This document shows, piece by piece, positions 9,206-19,530 of a stretch of 40,588 nucleotides of DNA. The DNA lies in contig SOKP01000139.1 in NCBI GenBank assembly GCA_004375715.1, positions 1 through 40,588 of the forward strand. The letters run 5' to 3'. The first letter of the stretch is position 1, and every line of letters starts with the position of its first letter. The DNA is from Promethearchaeota archaeon. Lineage in GTDB: Archaea; Asgardarchaeota; Lokiarchaeia; Sigyniarchaeales; SOKP01. Made by a program: the position numbers and the translations under genes. The notes beneath the pieces were generated by a model. That model was not told the origin of the DNA, ran no database searches, and saw nothing but the letters and a program-made list of their open reading frames with translations.

Positions 9206-9580
9206 GTTTCCATTTAACAGTATCGTTATCTAGTAAATTGTAATAATTCGCAGCTATATTTGAGGGAGGTTCATTATTTACTGTGTATATCCAACTTCCA
9301 ACACTATTAATTTCTGTTACATATATTAACAAACCATAATTTTTAATGGTAATTTCGCAACAATTTAGGAGAAGGTGATACGCTGTAGTTTGATAATTAG
9401 TCAAACTAATATTTTCAAATTTTTCATTCGTTTTTACTCCAGAATAATCGATAATTAAGGTAATATTATCAACGCTGTATTGTTTCACTGCTCTTTCTCC
9501 CTCGTTTTGAATGATAGGAGATTGTGGATTTTGGAGGAGGAGTGAATTATAAAAAAATAGTAAACTAAAGCAAGAAACAT
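9198..9580 (-). pseudogene. DUF4430-like secreted protein with frameshift in a T-homopolymer (~9551-9557)
   Basis: MFLALVYYFF + (shift) YNSLLLQNPQSPIIQNEGERAVKQYSVDNITLIIDYSGVKTNEKFENISLTNYQTTAYHLLLNCCEITIKNYGLLIYVTEINSVGSWIYTVNNEPPSNIAANYYNLLDNDTVKWKHV*. Confidence 0.6.
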
Positions 9581-9598
9581 GTAATAAATTGGAAAAAT

Positions 9599-9897
9599 TT
9601 ACTTTTTTGTATCAACAGAACCACCAGCGGATTCAATTTTCTCGATCGCACGTTTTGAAGCCTTGTCAACGGTGATATTGATTTTATTATTGATTTCACC
9701 GCGACCCAAGATTTTTTGAACATTAAGGTCTTTCATATTAATCGAATACGTCGTTCCTGTTTTCGTCGCAATGTTTTTCTGAGTTAAATCTTCAATTTTT
9801 AAATCAAGGTCTTTAATATTTAAAGTGTTTACTTGATAAATCCGCCTTATATCTTGTGGTCTCTTAAAGCTTTTTTTTTTCCAAACTTTGTATCCAT
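9599..9897 (-). pseudogene. C-terminal fragment of ribosomal protein L15 (duplicate)
   Basis: KRPQDIRRIYQVNTLNIKDLDLKIEDLTQKNIATKTGTTYSINMKDLNVQKILGRGEINNKINITVDKASKRAIEKIESAGGSVDTKK*; 151 bp (9672-9822) identical to 22819-22969; break point upstream and A10 frameshift. Confidence 0.92.
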
Positions 9898-10146
9898 AAT
9901 AATTGCCGAACTGATTCTAGGTCTTTGGCAAATATAATTTTTTTTTCTCTAATTTAATTTTAAAAATCCAATTAAAGAAATAAGCATAGATTAATTTTTA
10001 TATACCCTATTTTCTTCTCCTAGCTTAAAGTCTGGATAAGGTGTTGCTATAAAATAATTGATTGTTGGTCCAATTAATCATCTTTTAAGAGAATTGAACT
10101 TGAAAAGAATTAATACTATCTTTTCATATTATAATTACATTGAAAT

Positions 10147-10803
10147 TTACTTTTTAATTATAGATTCATAGAATTCTATTGATTGGTTATAATCATCAAT
10201 AGTATTTATGTTATACATCAGTCTAACATCATCTAACACTAAATTGAATTGATTGATCTCTGGTTGATTGATTAACCGTCCATCCAATATATTATAACCT
10301 GCAGAAATTAATTTTTCTCCATCCTTAAAAAAATAAAATTCCGATGGTATCTTGAGTCCAAGTTTTTGATAAGATTTTACCGGGATCATTACAGATAAAG
10401 CGGAATATCTTAATGTAGAAAACTTATTAACTATGATATCTAGAATTTGTGATGTTATAAAAGGAGTATCTCCTACCAATGTAAGAACTAATTCAAGACC
10501 TAATTTTTGTATAACGGAATGAATATCTTGAAGATAACCTTTCCCTTCGGTTTCAAATAACTGTATTTGGGGATATTTCTGCTTTATAAACTCATAGGTA
10601 GATTTCGCCTGTGGAGAAGATGCAATAATTAGCTTTGATATGGTTTTTGCATTTAGAGCTGCTTTAATTGAATAATCGATAATTTTTTGATTACCTAAAG
10701 GTAATAGTAATTTTTCCTTAAATTTAAAGGATGTTTTGCTAAAATCGAAACGAGAATTCTTTCCACCAGCCAATAGGATCGCAGGGATTTTCACATTAAT
10801 CAA
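10147..10803 (-). CDS. cobY: Adenosylcobinamide-phosphate guanylyltransferase (CobY-like NTP transferase)
   Basis: AILLAGGKNSRFDFSKTSFKFKEKLLLPLG; located beside cobS. Confidence 0.82.
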   Translation of the reverse strand: MINVKIPAILLAGGKNSRFDFSKTSFKFKEKLLLPLGNQKIIDYSIKAALNAKTISKLIIASSPQAKSTYEFIKQKYPQIQLFETEGKGYLQDIHSVIQKLGLELVLTLVGDTPFITSQILDIIVNKFSTLRYSALSVMIPVKSYQKLGLKIPSEFYFFKDGEKLISAGYNILDGRLINQPEINQFNLVLDDVRLMYNINTIDDYNQSIEFYESIIKK

Positions 10804-10820
10804 TAAATAAAGGTAATTAA

Positions 10821-11666
10821 TTATATTATGGCAAAATTGAAGGATATGAATAAAATAATTAAACTAAATGCTCGTGTAATTTCATTAAGAGCTCCTATAC
10901 AATCACCAGTAATGCCATTAAAATTGCGATATGAGATAAAAATAATAACCAGAAGTGGAATAATTGAACACAAGAAAGATATGATAATAATTGGTAGTAT
11001 GTCCGGAATTGTTTTTAAAATTAAATTTTCAATTAAATATGGGATTAAATTCGATAAAGATAAAGATCTAAGATAGTAAAATACAAAATTGTGGATGTAC
11101 ATACTTAAAAGAGCAAAAGTTATAGCAAGAAGGTAAGAAGCGAACATATTTTTCCAATTATTTGCTTTAATAAATTCCGTAGCCATAGGAGTATCTACTG
11201 ATTTCCCTATCGAACAAACCGCAACCATATTAAATTTAGCAATAATTTCGCTTAGAATCAAGACCGCAAACACATAATTTAGTGAATGTGCTATTGATAA
11301 GAAGGTTATAGTTAAAACTATGAATCCTAAACTAAATCCGCCCGCTCCTATAGAGACATCATGCATTACATCAATCTTCTTTTGAGGATCACCTACAACC
11401 ATTAAACCATCCCCAAAATCTAGTAAGCCATCAAGATGGTGTGCTCCAGTTATATAAATTAAGCAAGCAAGGCATAATGCAGAAACTAATAAAGGGGGAA
11501 GGAAAAATGTAAGTAGAAAGGATATTGAGCTTAAAATTAATCCTATAATAAATCCAATAATAGGAAATAGCCAAATTTTATTTGCTACTTCGCTAAAATT
11601 TTTAATTTCGACTTTAATTGGAATCCGTGTTAAAAAACTTATACAAAATTTCAGACCTTCGAACAT
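10821..11666 (-). CDS. cobS: Adenosylcobinamide-GDP ribazoletransferase (cobalamin synthase)
   Basis: FLTRIPIK..., GAHHLDGLLDFGDGLMV, NGITGDCIGALNEI motifs. Confidence 0.92.
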   Translation of the reverse strand: MFEGLKFCISFLTRIPIKVEIKNFSEVANKIWLFPIIGFIIGLILSSISFLLTFFLPPLLVSALCLACLIYITGAHHLDGLLDFGDGLMVVGDPQKKIDVMHDVSIGAGGFSLGFIVLTITFLSIAHSLNYVFAVLILSEIIAKFNMVAVCSIGKSVDTPMATEFIKANNWKNMFASYLLAITFALLSMYIHNFVFYYLRSLSLSNLIPYLIENLILKTIPDILPIIIISFLCSIIPLLVIIFISYRNFNGITGDCIGALNEITRAFSLIILFISFNFAII

Positions 11667-11729
11667 ACTAAACCAATATCCTTTTTATTTAAATATATAA
11701 CCAAATATCACTTCATTGCGCATAATTCG

Positions 11730-12812
11730 CTAAAAAATTAATTGTAATAGGGTTATTACTGTAGAGATTATTAGTAAAAAGGTGAAAGAAAACAACAGAA
11801 TTGTGTTTTTAATTAATTTATAACTTAAAATAATATCTTCTGGTATCAATTCTCGATTTTTAACACCTAATTTATAATGATTTTGTTTCTCTAATTCAAC
11901 ATTTAAAAGTCCTGCGATGGCGCTCATCGTCCATCCTGCATTTATACTTTCTGTTATATTTCTGTGTTCTTTTAAGATCTTCCAGCCATTTTTTATATCT
12001 AAGTGATAAAATTTTCCTACCAAAAACATAAACAATACAGTAATCCTTGTAGGTAGAAAATTCGAAAAATCATCTAATTTCGCTGATGCAAATCCAATAT
12101 TAATATTTTCGGTATCTTTATATCCCACTATACTATCACCAGTATTTATTATCCGAAAGAGATATGCACAGGGGATACCTAAAAATAACCAAAGATAATT
12201 ATGATAAATATATAAATAGATTAAAGTACCAACTAAATTTGAGAATAAATAAAACCAAATAACACTAATCGCAGAATCAGTAGAACTTTCCGCGATAACT
12301 TCGACAGAAGCAGATATAACATAGTTTTCACTTAACTGTTGCGTGTTTCTTCTTACAATATAAGATAATTTCTTCCTTGCGAATTCTAAATCCTTCTCCT
12401 TTAATGCCTGACATATCGGTATCGTGGTTGTTCCTAAGTATTTTATTGCAAAAGACCATTTTAAAATAAATCCGTTTATAGCACAATAAAAAGATATAAA
12501 TATAAGGTTAAATAAAAAATTACCTTGAAAATATTGAAAAGGCAAAATAGACCATAGGATTATTTGAATAAGATAAAGAAGGGTACCAAATAAAAGAAAT
12601 GGTAAAATAATGAGGAAAAATCCGTTTATTCTATCAATTGTCTTTTTTCCTGTCAGTAAATGTTTTTTTAGCCAATTAATTGTTCTACCAATTAATTGAA
12701 CTGGATGATATTTTAATTCTGGGTCTCCTAATGTTAAATCAAACAATAAAGCGAATAATAATACAAGCGAGGGAATTAACCATAAGTATGTAGTATATAT
12801 GAATTCGCTCAT
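11730..12812 (-). CDS. cbiB: Adenosylcobinamide-phosphate synthase CbiB
   Basis: DLTLGDPELKYHPVQLIGR, INTGDSIVGYKD, NAGWTMSAIAGLL motifs. Confidence 0.92.
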   Translation of the reverse strand: MSEFIYTTYLWLIPSLVLLFALLFDLTLGDPELKYHPVQLIGRTINWLKKHLLTGKKTIDRINGFFLIILPFLLFGTLLYLIQIILWSILPFQYFQGNFLFNLIFISFYCAINGFILKWSFAIKYLGTTTIPICQALKEKDLEFARKKLSYIVRRNTQQLSENYVISASVEVIAESSTDSAISVIWFYLFSNLVGTLIYLYIYHNYLWLFLGIPCAYLFRIINTGDSIVGYKDTENINIGFASAKLDDFSNFLPTRITVLFMFLVGKFYHLDIKNGWKILKEHRNITESINAGWTMSAIAGLLNVELEKQNHYKLGVKNRELIPEDIILSYKLIKNTILLFSFTFLLIISTVITLLQLIF

Positions 12813-12818
12813 AATTTC

Positions 12819-14330
12819 TTATTTTATTCCCATTATTTGTAAGATATAATTAAGATCAATACTGGATTCTATTATTTTTGTAAGCTTATCCAAATTTTTT
12901 TCAATAACAGAGTTAAAATCATAACTAGAAGTACTATGACTATGCTCTTTCTTTTTTTTTAATAGCATTTTTATTAATTTCTTTCTGAAACCATTATTTT
13001 CAAATAATCCATGAATAAATGTGCCGATAATATTTTGTGAATCATTAGTTATTCCGAGAGCCGGGGAGATTTGATTTGAAGAATTTTTTAAAGGTTGAAA
13101 GATTAAATTCTGTTCAGAATTAAAATTAACTTCTCCCATATGGATTTCATACCCCTTTATAGGTTCACCTTCAAATTCTTTCATTCCGGAAAATCTAACT
13201 TCTATTTGTCGTGTGATTTTTTGATACTCCTTAAATTGTGTTGAAATGGGCAAGTATTTAAGACCTTCATAGACATTATCAATATCTCCTTCAATAGCCG
13301 GGTCAATTATTTTTTGACCAAGCATTTGATATCCACCACAAATTCCAATTATAAGCACGTTTTGTTTATGTAATTCTTTCAAAACCTGAACGAACCCCTG
13401 TTTTTTAAGCCATATTAAATCCTGAATAGTATTCTTAGTACCCGGTAAAATTATTAAATCTGGATCGTGTATCTCCCATGGATATTGAACATAAAATAAA
13501 TTTATATCTTCTTCCCAACTTAATGGTTCAAAGTCTGTGAAATTAGATATTTTGGGGAATTTTATAACCACGATATTTAATTTCCCATTATGATCAGTAT
13601 TTTTTAAACCTAAAGAATCTTCAGAGGGGAGTTTTAAATTATCTATATATGGGATGATTCCTATAGATTTTTTATCGATTAATTTTTCAATCTTTTTAAT
13701 CCCTGGTATAAGTAACTCTACATCTCCTCTAAACTTATTAATTACAAATCCTTTGATTAATTGTTGTTCCTCTGGGTTTAGTAATTTAATCGTCCCATAA
13801 ATTGAAGCGAAAACACCACCCTTATCTATATCTGCTATAAGAATTACAGGAACATTATATAATTTTGCTACAAACATATTTGCAATTTCCATTTCTGAAA
13901 GATTTATTTCAGCAGGACTGCCAGCTCCTTCAATAATTACTATATCGTTATTTTCCATTAAATACGATAAAGATTTTTTAATGGCTGGAATAAGTTTTGG
14001 TATTATGGACTTATAGTATTCATTCACTGAATAATCTATGAAAGGTTTACCCATTAGAATTATTTGTGATTTATTATTTCCTTTAGGCTTCAAAAGAATT
14101 GGATTATGTTCTTTAATTGAATCCGTTCTTGCTGCAATTGCTTGTAATACTTGAGAGCGAGCAATCTCCTCTCCACTTGCCGTCACAAAAGAATTTAATG
14201 ACATATTTTGAGATTTAAAAGGAGCGACTTTATAACCCATATTACTAAAGATACGACATAGCGCCGCTACAAATAGAGTTTTACCCGCATCTGAAGCAGT
14301 TCCTTGAACCATTAATGTTTTAGCTGTCAT
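12819..14330 (-). CDS. cbiP: Cobyric acid synthase
   Basis: MVQGTASDAGKT, FKSQNMSLNSFVTASGEEIARSQVLQAIAA, IIEGAGSPAEINL, GICGGYQMLG. Confidence 0.95.
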   Translation of the reverse strand: MTAKTLMVQGTASDAGKTLFVAALCRIFSNMGYKVAPFKSQNMSLNSFVTASGEEIARSQVLQAIAARTDSIKEHNPILLKPKGNNKSQIILMGKPFIDYSVNEYYKSIIPKLIPAIKKSLSYLMENNDIVIIEGAGSPAEINLSEMEIANMFVAKLYNVPVILIADIDKGGVFASIYGTIKLLNPEEQQLIKGFVINKFRGDVELLIPGIKKIEKLIDKKSIGIIPYIDNLKLPSEDSLGLKNTDHNGKLNIVVIKFPKISNFTDFEPLSWEEDINLFYVQYPWEIHDPDLIILPGTKNTIQDLIWLKKQGFVQVLKELHKQNVLIIGICGGYQMLGQKIIDPAIEGDIDNVYEGLKYLPISTQFKEYQKITRQIEVRFSGMKEFEGEPIKGYEIHMGEVNFNSEQNLIFQPLKNSSNQISPALGITNDSQNIIGTFIHGLFENNGFRKKLIKMLLKKKKEHSHSTSSYDFNSVIEKNLDKLTKIIESSIDLNYILQIMGIK

Positions 14331-14686
14331 TTATTTTTACTGATTTGGTTTATGATTATTTTTTTTCTTAAATTTTTCAATTCTTCTTTACTAATTAAAG
14401 AAAAATTTTTATTTAATTCAATTAAACCCTCTAAAATTTTATAAGCAATATCTTGCTTATGATGAAATATACAATCTGTACATGACCAGACTTCTTTTCC
14501 CGAGGTTTTACTAATAATATAGCGACCTCCAGTATCAACTTCTTGACAAGGATAAAATGGGCAATAACAAAACGTACAATCTTCTAGCCCTTCATGACAA
14601 GGGAAAAATTTACAGAAATTATTTTTCCCAAGTAATTTCTTCCTTATTAAAAAAATGTTGATGAGATTTCTTCCTTTTTCATGCAT
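14327..14686 (-). CDS. Cysteine-rich small protein associated with cobalamin clusters
   Basis: CKFFPCHEGLEDCTFCYCPFYPCQ...WSCTDCIFHH. Confidence 0.75.
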   Translation of the reverse strand: MHEKGRNLINIFLIRKKLLGKNNFCKFFPCHEGLEDCTFCYCPFYPCQEVDTGGRYIISKTSGKEVWSCTDCIFHHKQDIAYKILEGLIELNKNFSLISKEELKNLRKKIIINQISKNK

Positions 14687-14717
14687 ATAAAGTCATATTT
14701 TATTCATTTTTTTTTGA

Positions 14718-15884
14718 TTAATTACAAACAGAATTAAAAGTCCTTATTAGTTTACAATTTAGATCTCTTGATTTTATCGCTACCCTTATATAATAATCAT
14801 CCAAACCATTATAATTCGAGCAATCTCTTACTAAAATATTTTGCTTTAACATCTGATTTGTTATATATTTGGATGAAAGGGAAGTATTCTCAGTATTAAT
14901 TAAAAGATAATTTGTTGATGTAGGATAAATTTTGAGACCTTTTATTTTAGCTAACTCCTCAGAGACAAATTTACATTCTTCTTTGAAATATCTTACACTA
15001 TTTTTTATGAAATCTTTTGAATTGAGTAACTCTTCTGCAAGTTCCTGAGCAACATTATTTACTGGCCATAATGTTTGAACTTTCTTTAAAAAGTTAATTA
15101 ATTTGGGGTTGCCTCCTCCAAATCCAATTCTTAACCCAGGAATGCCGAAGAATTTTGTAAATGAACGTATTACAAATAAATTTTCATACTGCTTTACTTT
15201 GGTTATCAACGAGTTTTCTTCACCCGCAAATTCAATAAAAGCTTCATCTAAAAAAACCATAATTTTTCTTTCCTTAGCATAGCAAATTAAGTCTTCCATA
15301 GCTTCTATATTATCTAAATACCCATTAGGATTGTTTGGATTGCATATAAAAACACATTTTGGTTTTTTCGCAAGTTGTTTCTTAAGGGATTGAAAATTTA
15401 ATTGGAAATTTCTTTCTGGTAGGCGATATTCATTTATAACAACTCCACCACGCTTCTTTATTGCCCATTCATATTCAGAAAATGTTGGTTGGCACACCAC
15501 TATTTTATCTTTTTCTTGTACAAAGGTACTCACAAATATATTAATTAAATCTATTGAGCCCCCACCTATTATTAGATTATTAGGAGTCAAGATATTTTGG
15601 AAATATTCAACTAAAGATTTCTTTAGTTGCATCGAATCAGAATCGGGATATCTAGAAATTCTAGTTAATGATTTCATAATAGAATTCATATACGGCTCCA
15701 ATTCTAAAAGATGATTAATGTTTGTACTAAAATCCAAAAGTCCTGATTTATTTATTTCATCCTTGTATATCTCTCCCCCATGAGATTTTCGTTTAAGTTT
15801 CAAAAGATTCTTATCTACAAGTTCAGTCAATTTCAACTTATCAGACACCAATTTCTTTCTGAATTGCTTCAATAACCTTATCAC
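14718..15884 (-). CDS. cobD: PLP aminotransferase-family, threonine-phosphate decarboxylase CobD-like
   Basis: DFSTNINHL, VCNPNNPNGYL, FLDEAFIEF, SFTKFFGIPGLRIGFG. Confidence 0.85.
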   Translation of the reverse strand: MIRLLKQFRKKLVSDKLKLTELVDKNLLKLKRKSHGGEIYKDEINKSGLLDFSTNINHLLELEPYMNSIMKSLTRISRYPDSDSMQLKKSLVEYFQNILTPNNLIIGGGSIDLINIFVSTFVQEKDKIVVCQPTFSEYEWAIKKRGGVVINEYRLPERNFQLNFQSLKKQLAKKPKCVFICNPNNPNGYLDNIEAMEDLICYAKERKIMVFLDEAFIEFAGEENSLITKVKQYENLFVIRSFTKFFGIPGLRIGFGGGNPKLINFLKKVQTLWPVNNVAQELAEELLNSKDFIKNSVRYFKEECKFVSEELAKIKGLKIYPTSTNYLLINTENTSLSSKYITNQMLKQNILVRDCSNYNGLDDYYIRVAIKSRDLNCKLIRTFNSVCN

Positions 15885-17103
15885 TACTTCGAATAATAAT
15901 GATATTTTTTTTTAAGACTAAATGATTATAGATGGAAGTTGCCTCTCCTTTTGTAAAATCTCGTTCATTAATTGAACTCTCTTCAATTATAATAATTTTA
16001 TTATTGGTGGTTGTTAATACTTCAAGATTACGTAAATTTCCCTTTCCGAATGGTATATTTACTAAAATTACTAAATCTACCTCATCTACGACTTTCTTTA
16101 ATTGTTCATATGACCTCTCCGAAATAGAAGAAAATGGCCATTCTGTGATTACCTTATAGCCCAACTCTTCTGCGAGCTTTAAATCGTCATCTAATAAATT
16201 TACCACTCCAACTGAAATATCATAGTTACTGATCCGGGGTAGAATATTTAGAGCAGAGCCTCCTCCCGCAATAATATGGATTCTTTTTTTCTTCTGAATA
16301 TCTTTTGAATTTGGATTTTCCAAATTATTAGGATATTTTCGTATGGGAGTTATATATATAGACCCTGTATATGCATTTTTCTTTATAGCAACTTCAATTC
16401 CATATACTTTCTGAATGTTTTCTTTAGTTAATACTTTTTTAATCTCACCGAAATCCTCAATACCTCCTTGATTCATAAGTAGAATTTTATCACAATATTG
16501 AGCTGCAATATTCAAATCATGAAGTACCACTATAACAATAAGACCTTTTTCAACATAAGTCCTAAATAAATTCATAAATTCTAATTGATAATTAATATCT
16601 AAATGAGAGGTGGGTTCATCCAATAGTAAAATTTTCGTTCTTTGAGCAATGGCTCTGGCAATTATTACTTTTTGTTGTTCTCCGCTACTCAATTGATTAA
16701 AATTTCTGTCTCTTAGATCATTTAACCCTAATTGTGTTATAACATCACTTAAGATTTTTTGATCTTCTTCTGATTCTCCAGAGAAGCGACTAATATGGGC
16801 GTATCTCCCCATCTTTATTATTTCACTTACCTTATAATCAAATTCAACATAATTAGTTTGATTTACGAGCGATAATTGTTTTGCAATTTCACGTATAGAA
16901 AGTTTCTTTAAATTGATATCTTCAATAAATACTTGTCCATAATTCTGTCGTAAAATTCCACTTAATAATTTCAAAAAAGTAGTTTTTCCACATCCATTTG
17001 GACCTAAAATTCCATATAAATGTCCCTTTTTAAATTGAATGGATATATCCTTAATTATTTGCTTGGTTTTATAACTAAATCGAAGATTTTTAGACGATAT
17101 CAT
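15841..17103 (-). CDS. btuD: Cobalamin ABC transporter ATPase with extra C-terminal domain
   Basis: Walker A GPNGCGKTT, LSSGEQQKV signature, LLLDEPTSHLD; ~150-aa Rossmann-like extension HIIAGGGSALNILPRI.... Confidence 0.88.
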   Translation of the reverse strand: MISSKNLRFSYKTKQIIKDISIQFKKGHLYGILGPNGCGKTTFLKLLSGILRQNYGQVFIEDINLKKLSIREIAKQLSLVNQTNYVEFDYKVSEIIKMGRYAHISRFSGESEEDQKILSDVITQLGLNDLRDRNFNQLSSGEQQKVIIARAIAQRTKILLLDEPTSHLDINYQLEFMNLFRTYVEKGLIVIVVLHDLNIAAQYCDKILLMNQGGIEDFGEIKKVLTKENIQKVYGIEVAIKKNAYTGSIYITPIRKYPNNLENPNSKDIQKKKRIHIIAGGGSALNILPRISNYDISVGVVNLLDDDLKLAEELGYKVITEWPFSSISERSYEQLKKVVDEVDLVILVNIPFGKGNLRNLEVLTTTNNKIIIIEESSINERDFTKGEATSIYNHLVLKKNIIIIRSSDKVIEAIQKEIGV

Positions 17104-17145
17104 TATGGACTAACTCTATTGAGTAATAATAAATAAATAAACAAT

Positions 17146-18204
17146 TTATAGCAATTCTCCTGATTTCTTTTTTTTAATAATTAAATATACAAAAAATGGA
17201 CCACCTAATAAGGAAGTTAATATTCCAACGGGGAGTTCTAAAGGAGGGACTAAAGTTCGTGCCACTAAATCTGCCCATAATAATAATAGCGCACCCCCCA
17301 CTGCTGAAAATACTAACAACTTTCGATTATTACTTCCAATTAACATTCGCATGATATGGGGGATTATTAAACCTACAAATCCAATACTACCACAGAAAGC
17401 TACTGTTGTTGAGGCCAAAAGCGTCATTAAAATTAACATAACTTTTTTAGAGCGCTCTACATTTACACCGATGGATTGTGCTGTAGCGTCTCCCAACACC
17501 ATCGCATTCAAATCCCTTCCGTAAAAAAATAATATGACAAAACCATTTATGAAAATCACAAAAATTACAAAAAATTCGATCCAAGTAGTCCCCCAAAAAC
17601 TTCCCATAAGATATGTTAATAAAAAATGAGCATGTTCTTCGGAAAAATACAAAATAAAACTTGTAAATGCTGAAAAGAAATAAGAAATTGCAATTCCAGA
17701 TAATAAAAGGGCAGACATTGATAAGTGATATTTTGTTTTCGATAGATTATAGATAGTAAATATCGCAATACACGAAAAGATAAATGATACAAGAGGTAGC
17801 GTAAAAATGCTTAATAAACCAGAAATTCCTAAAACAATACTTAGCGCAGTTCCAAATCCCGCAGATGAGGATATACCGATAATATAAGGGTCTACGATTG
17901 GATTCTTAAAAAGTCCTTGGGCTACCACTCCTGCAATTCCTAACATTGCTCCAACGGTGACTGCCATAAGGACTCGGGGTAAACGTAAAATTAATATAAT
18001 ATTTTCCTCTCCTGCTGTCCACATTATATCTATATTGAATCCAAGAGAATTTAGTAGAATTCCAAAAACCTTATTAAAACTAATAACAACACTTCCAATG
18101 GAGACAGCAAGAATTATACTGATAAATACGGTTAAAATAAGAAATAATAAAATTGGTATAAAAAACTTCTTTTTATCTCTAATTCGAAGTATTTTTTCAT
18201 TCAT
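17146..18204 (-). CDS. btuC: Cobalamin ABC transporter permease
   Basis: FecCD/BtuC motifs: LRLPRVLMAVTVGAMLGIAGVVAQGLFKNPIVDPYIIGISSSAGFGTAL, GFVGLIIPHIMRMLIG. Confidence 0.93.
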   Translation of the reverse strand: MNEKILRIRDKKKFFIPILLFLILTVFISIILAVSIGSVVISFNKVFGILLNSLGFNIDIMWTAGEENIILILRLPRVLMAVTVGAMLGIAGVVAQGLFKNPIVDPYIIGISSSAGFGTALSIVLGISGLLSIFTLPLVSFIFSCIAIFTIYNLSKTKYHLSMSALLLSGIAISYFFSAFTSFILYFSEEHAHFLLTYLMGSFWGTTWIEFFVIFVIFINGFVILFFYGRDLNAMVLGDATAQSIGVNVERSKKVMLILMTLLASTTVAFCGSIGFVGLIIPHIMRMLIGSNNRKLLVFSAVGGALLLLWADLVARTLVPPLELPVGILTSLLGGPFFVYLIIKKKKSGELL

Positions 18205-18225
18205 TTTTCTTTAAAGTAATTTTAT

Positions 18226-19173
18226 TTACGGAAATAACATTGGATACAAATAGCGAGTCATATTTTCCAAAGCGTCAACTATTCGTGGTCCTGGTCTTAA
18301 ATAAATATCATCAAAAACTTTATAAACTCGATTATTTATACACGCATTTATAACATTATATCCTGCTCTCTCGCATACTTGTTGCGAATACCAAGGAGCG
18401 CTATGTTCGGTAATAAATATCACATCAGGATCGCCATTGATAATTGCTTCATGACTTACTACAGGGTATTCTAAGTTTATATTCCCAAAAATATTGATTG
18501 CTCCAGCTTTATTAATCATATCGTTTATGTAAGATTTTCCCCCTACAATCTTAGGAGACTCCCAAATCTCGAAATAACTATCTAATATTTGAGAATAATT
18601 TAAGGTATTAGTTTTATTAGTTATTATTTCCATATTGTAACTCATATTACTCATTAAATATACTCCATTAGTTCTCTTATTGACTAAATTACCAAATACT
18701 CCCATATTTTCTATGATCTCATCCAATGTATTAGCTATAATGAGGACTATAGCATAACCTTGGTTTTCTAATTGAGCAACTGACTCAGCATTCCATTTAG
18801 ATGCAATTATTAAATCTGGATTTAAAGTAGCAATAATTTCAAGATTAGGAGTTGAAAAACCTCCTATGCTTGTGATATTTGTTGCGTCCGTAGGATAATT
18901 ACAATAATCGGTAACTCCAACTAATTTATCTTCAGCTCCTAAGGCAAAGATAGTTTCAGTCACGGAAGGTGACATTGATACTATTCTTTGTGGAACATCC
19001 GGTACATAAACTTGTCTATTCATTGAATCAACAAATAAATGAGTATTTGGTGGTGCTGTTTCTGGTGTAATTAAATTCATTACTAACATCCCAAGTCCAA
19101 AAGTACTTCCACCAATAACCAATACTAATACTACAAAAACTGTTAATGATTTTTTTTTTTCCATGTAGATCAC
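18226..19173 (-). CDS. btuF: Cobalamin-binding periplasmic-type lipoprotein/anchored binding protein
   Basis: PQRIVSMSPSVTETIFALGAEDKLVGVTDYCNYP...IGGFSTPNLEIIATLNPDLIIAS. Confidence 0.92.
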   Translation of the reverse strand: MIYMEKKKSLTVFVVLVLVIGGSTFGLGMLVMNLITPETAPPNTHLFVDSMNRQVYVPDVPQRIVSMSPSVTETIFALGAEDKLVGVTDYCNYPTDATNITSIGGFSTPNLEIIATLNPDLIIASKWNAESVAQLENQGYAIVLIIANTLDEIIENMGVFGNLVNKRTNGVYLMSNMSYNMEIITNKTNTLNYSQILDSYFEIWESPKIVGGKSYINDMINKAGAINIFGNINLEYPVVSHEAIINGDPDVIFITEHSAPWYSQQVCERAGYNVINACINNRVYKVFDDIYLRPGPRIVDALENMTRYLYPMLFP

Positions 19174-19194
19174 TTACTAAATATAGTGAAGAGG

Positions 19195-19255
19195 GTGTTT
19201 TAAAAGTTCGGAAAAACTAGTATAAATTTCCTATTCCCAAAAATTCTGGGAGTTA
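19195..19255 (+). repeat. 61-bp inverted repeat, left copy (upstream of btuF operon)
   Basis: gtgttttaaaagttcggaaaaactagtataaatttcctattcccaaaaattctgggagtta; exact reverse complement at 20511-20571. Confidence 0.97.
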
Positions 19256-19530
19256 AGAGGTCCTACACCTCTTAAACGAGGACATTAAAAATTGAATTTT
19301 AATTTTTTTAAATCTTAATTTGATTTAATTGTAGTAATTTATCAGATCTTTTTTCGAGGAGTATTTTAATTTAGCATCGTCGTATGTTGTTCCAAAAAGA
19401 TTATATTCTCTATATTATCATTTATTATGCCCATATTTAAACTTTGAAGGTACAATAAGGTTAAATTATCATAACTTTTTTAAAACAAATTTTCTGTATA
19501 ATACTATCCTAAACCAAAAGGCAAAAAATA

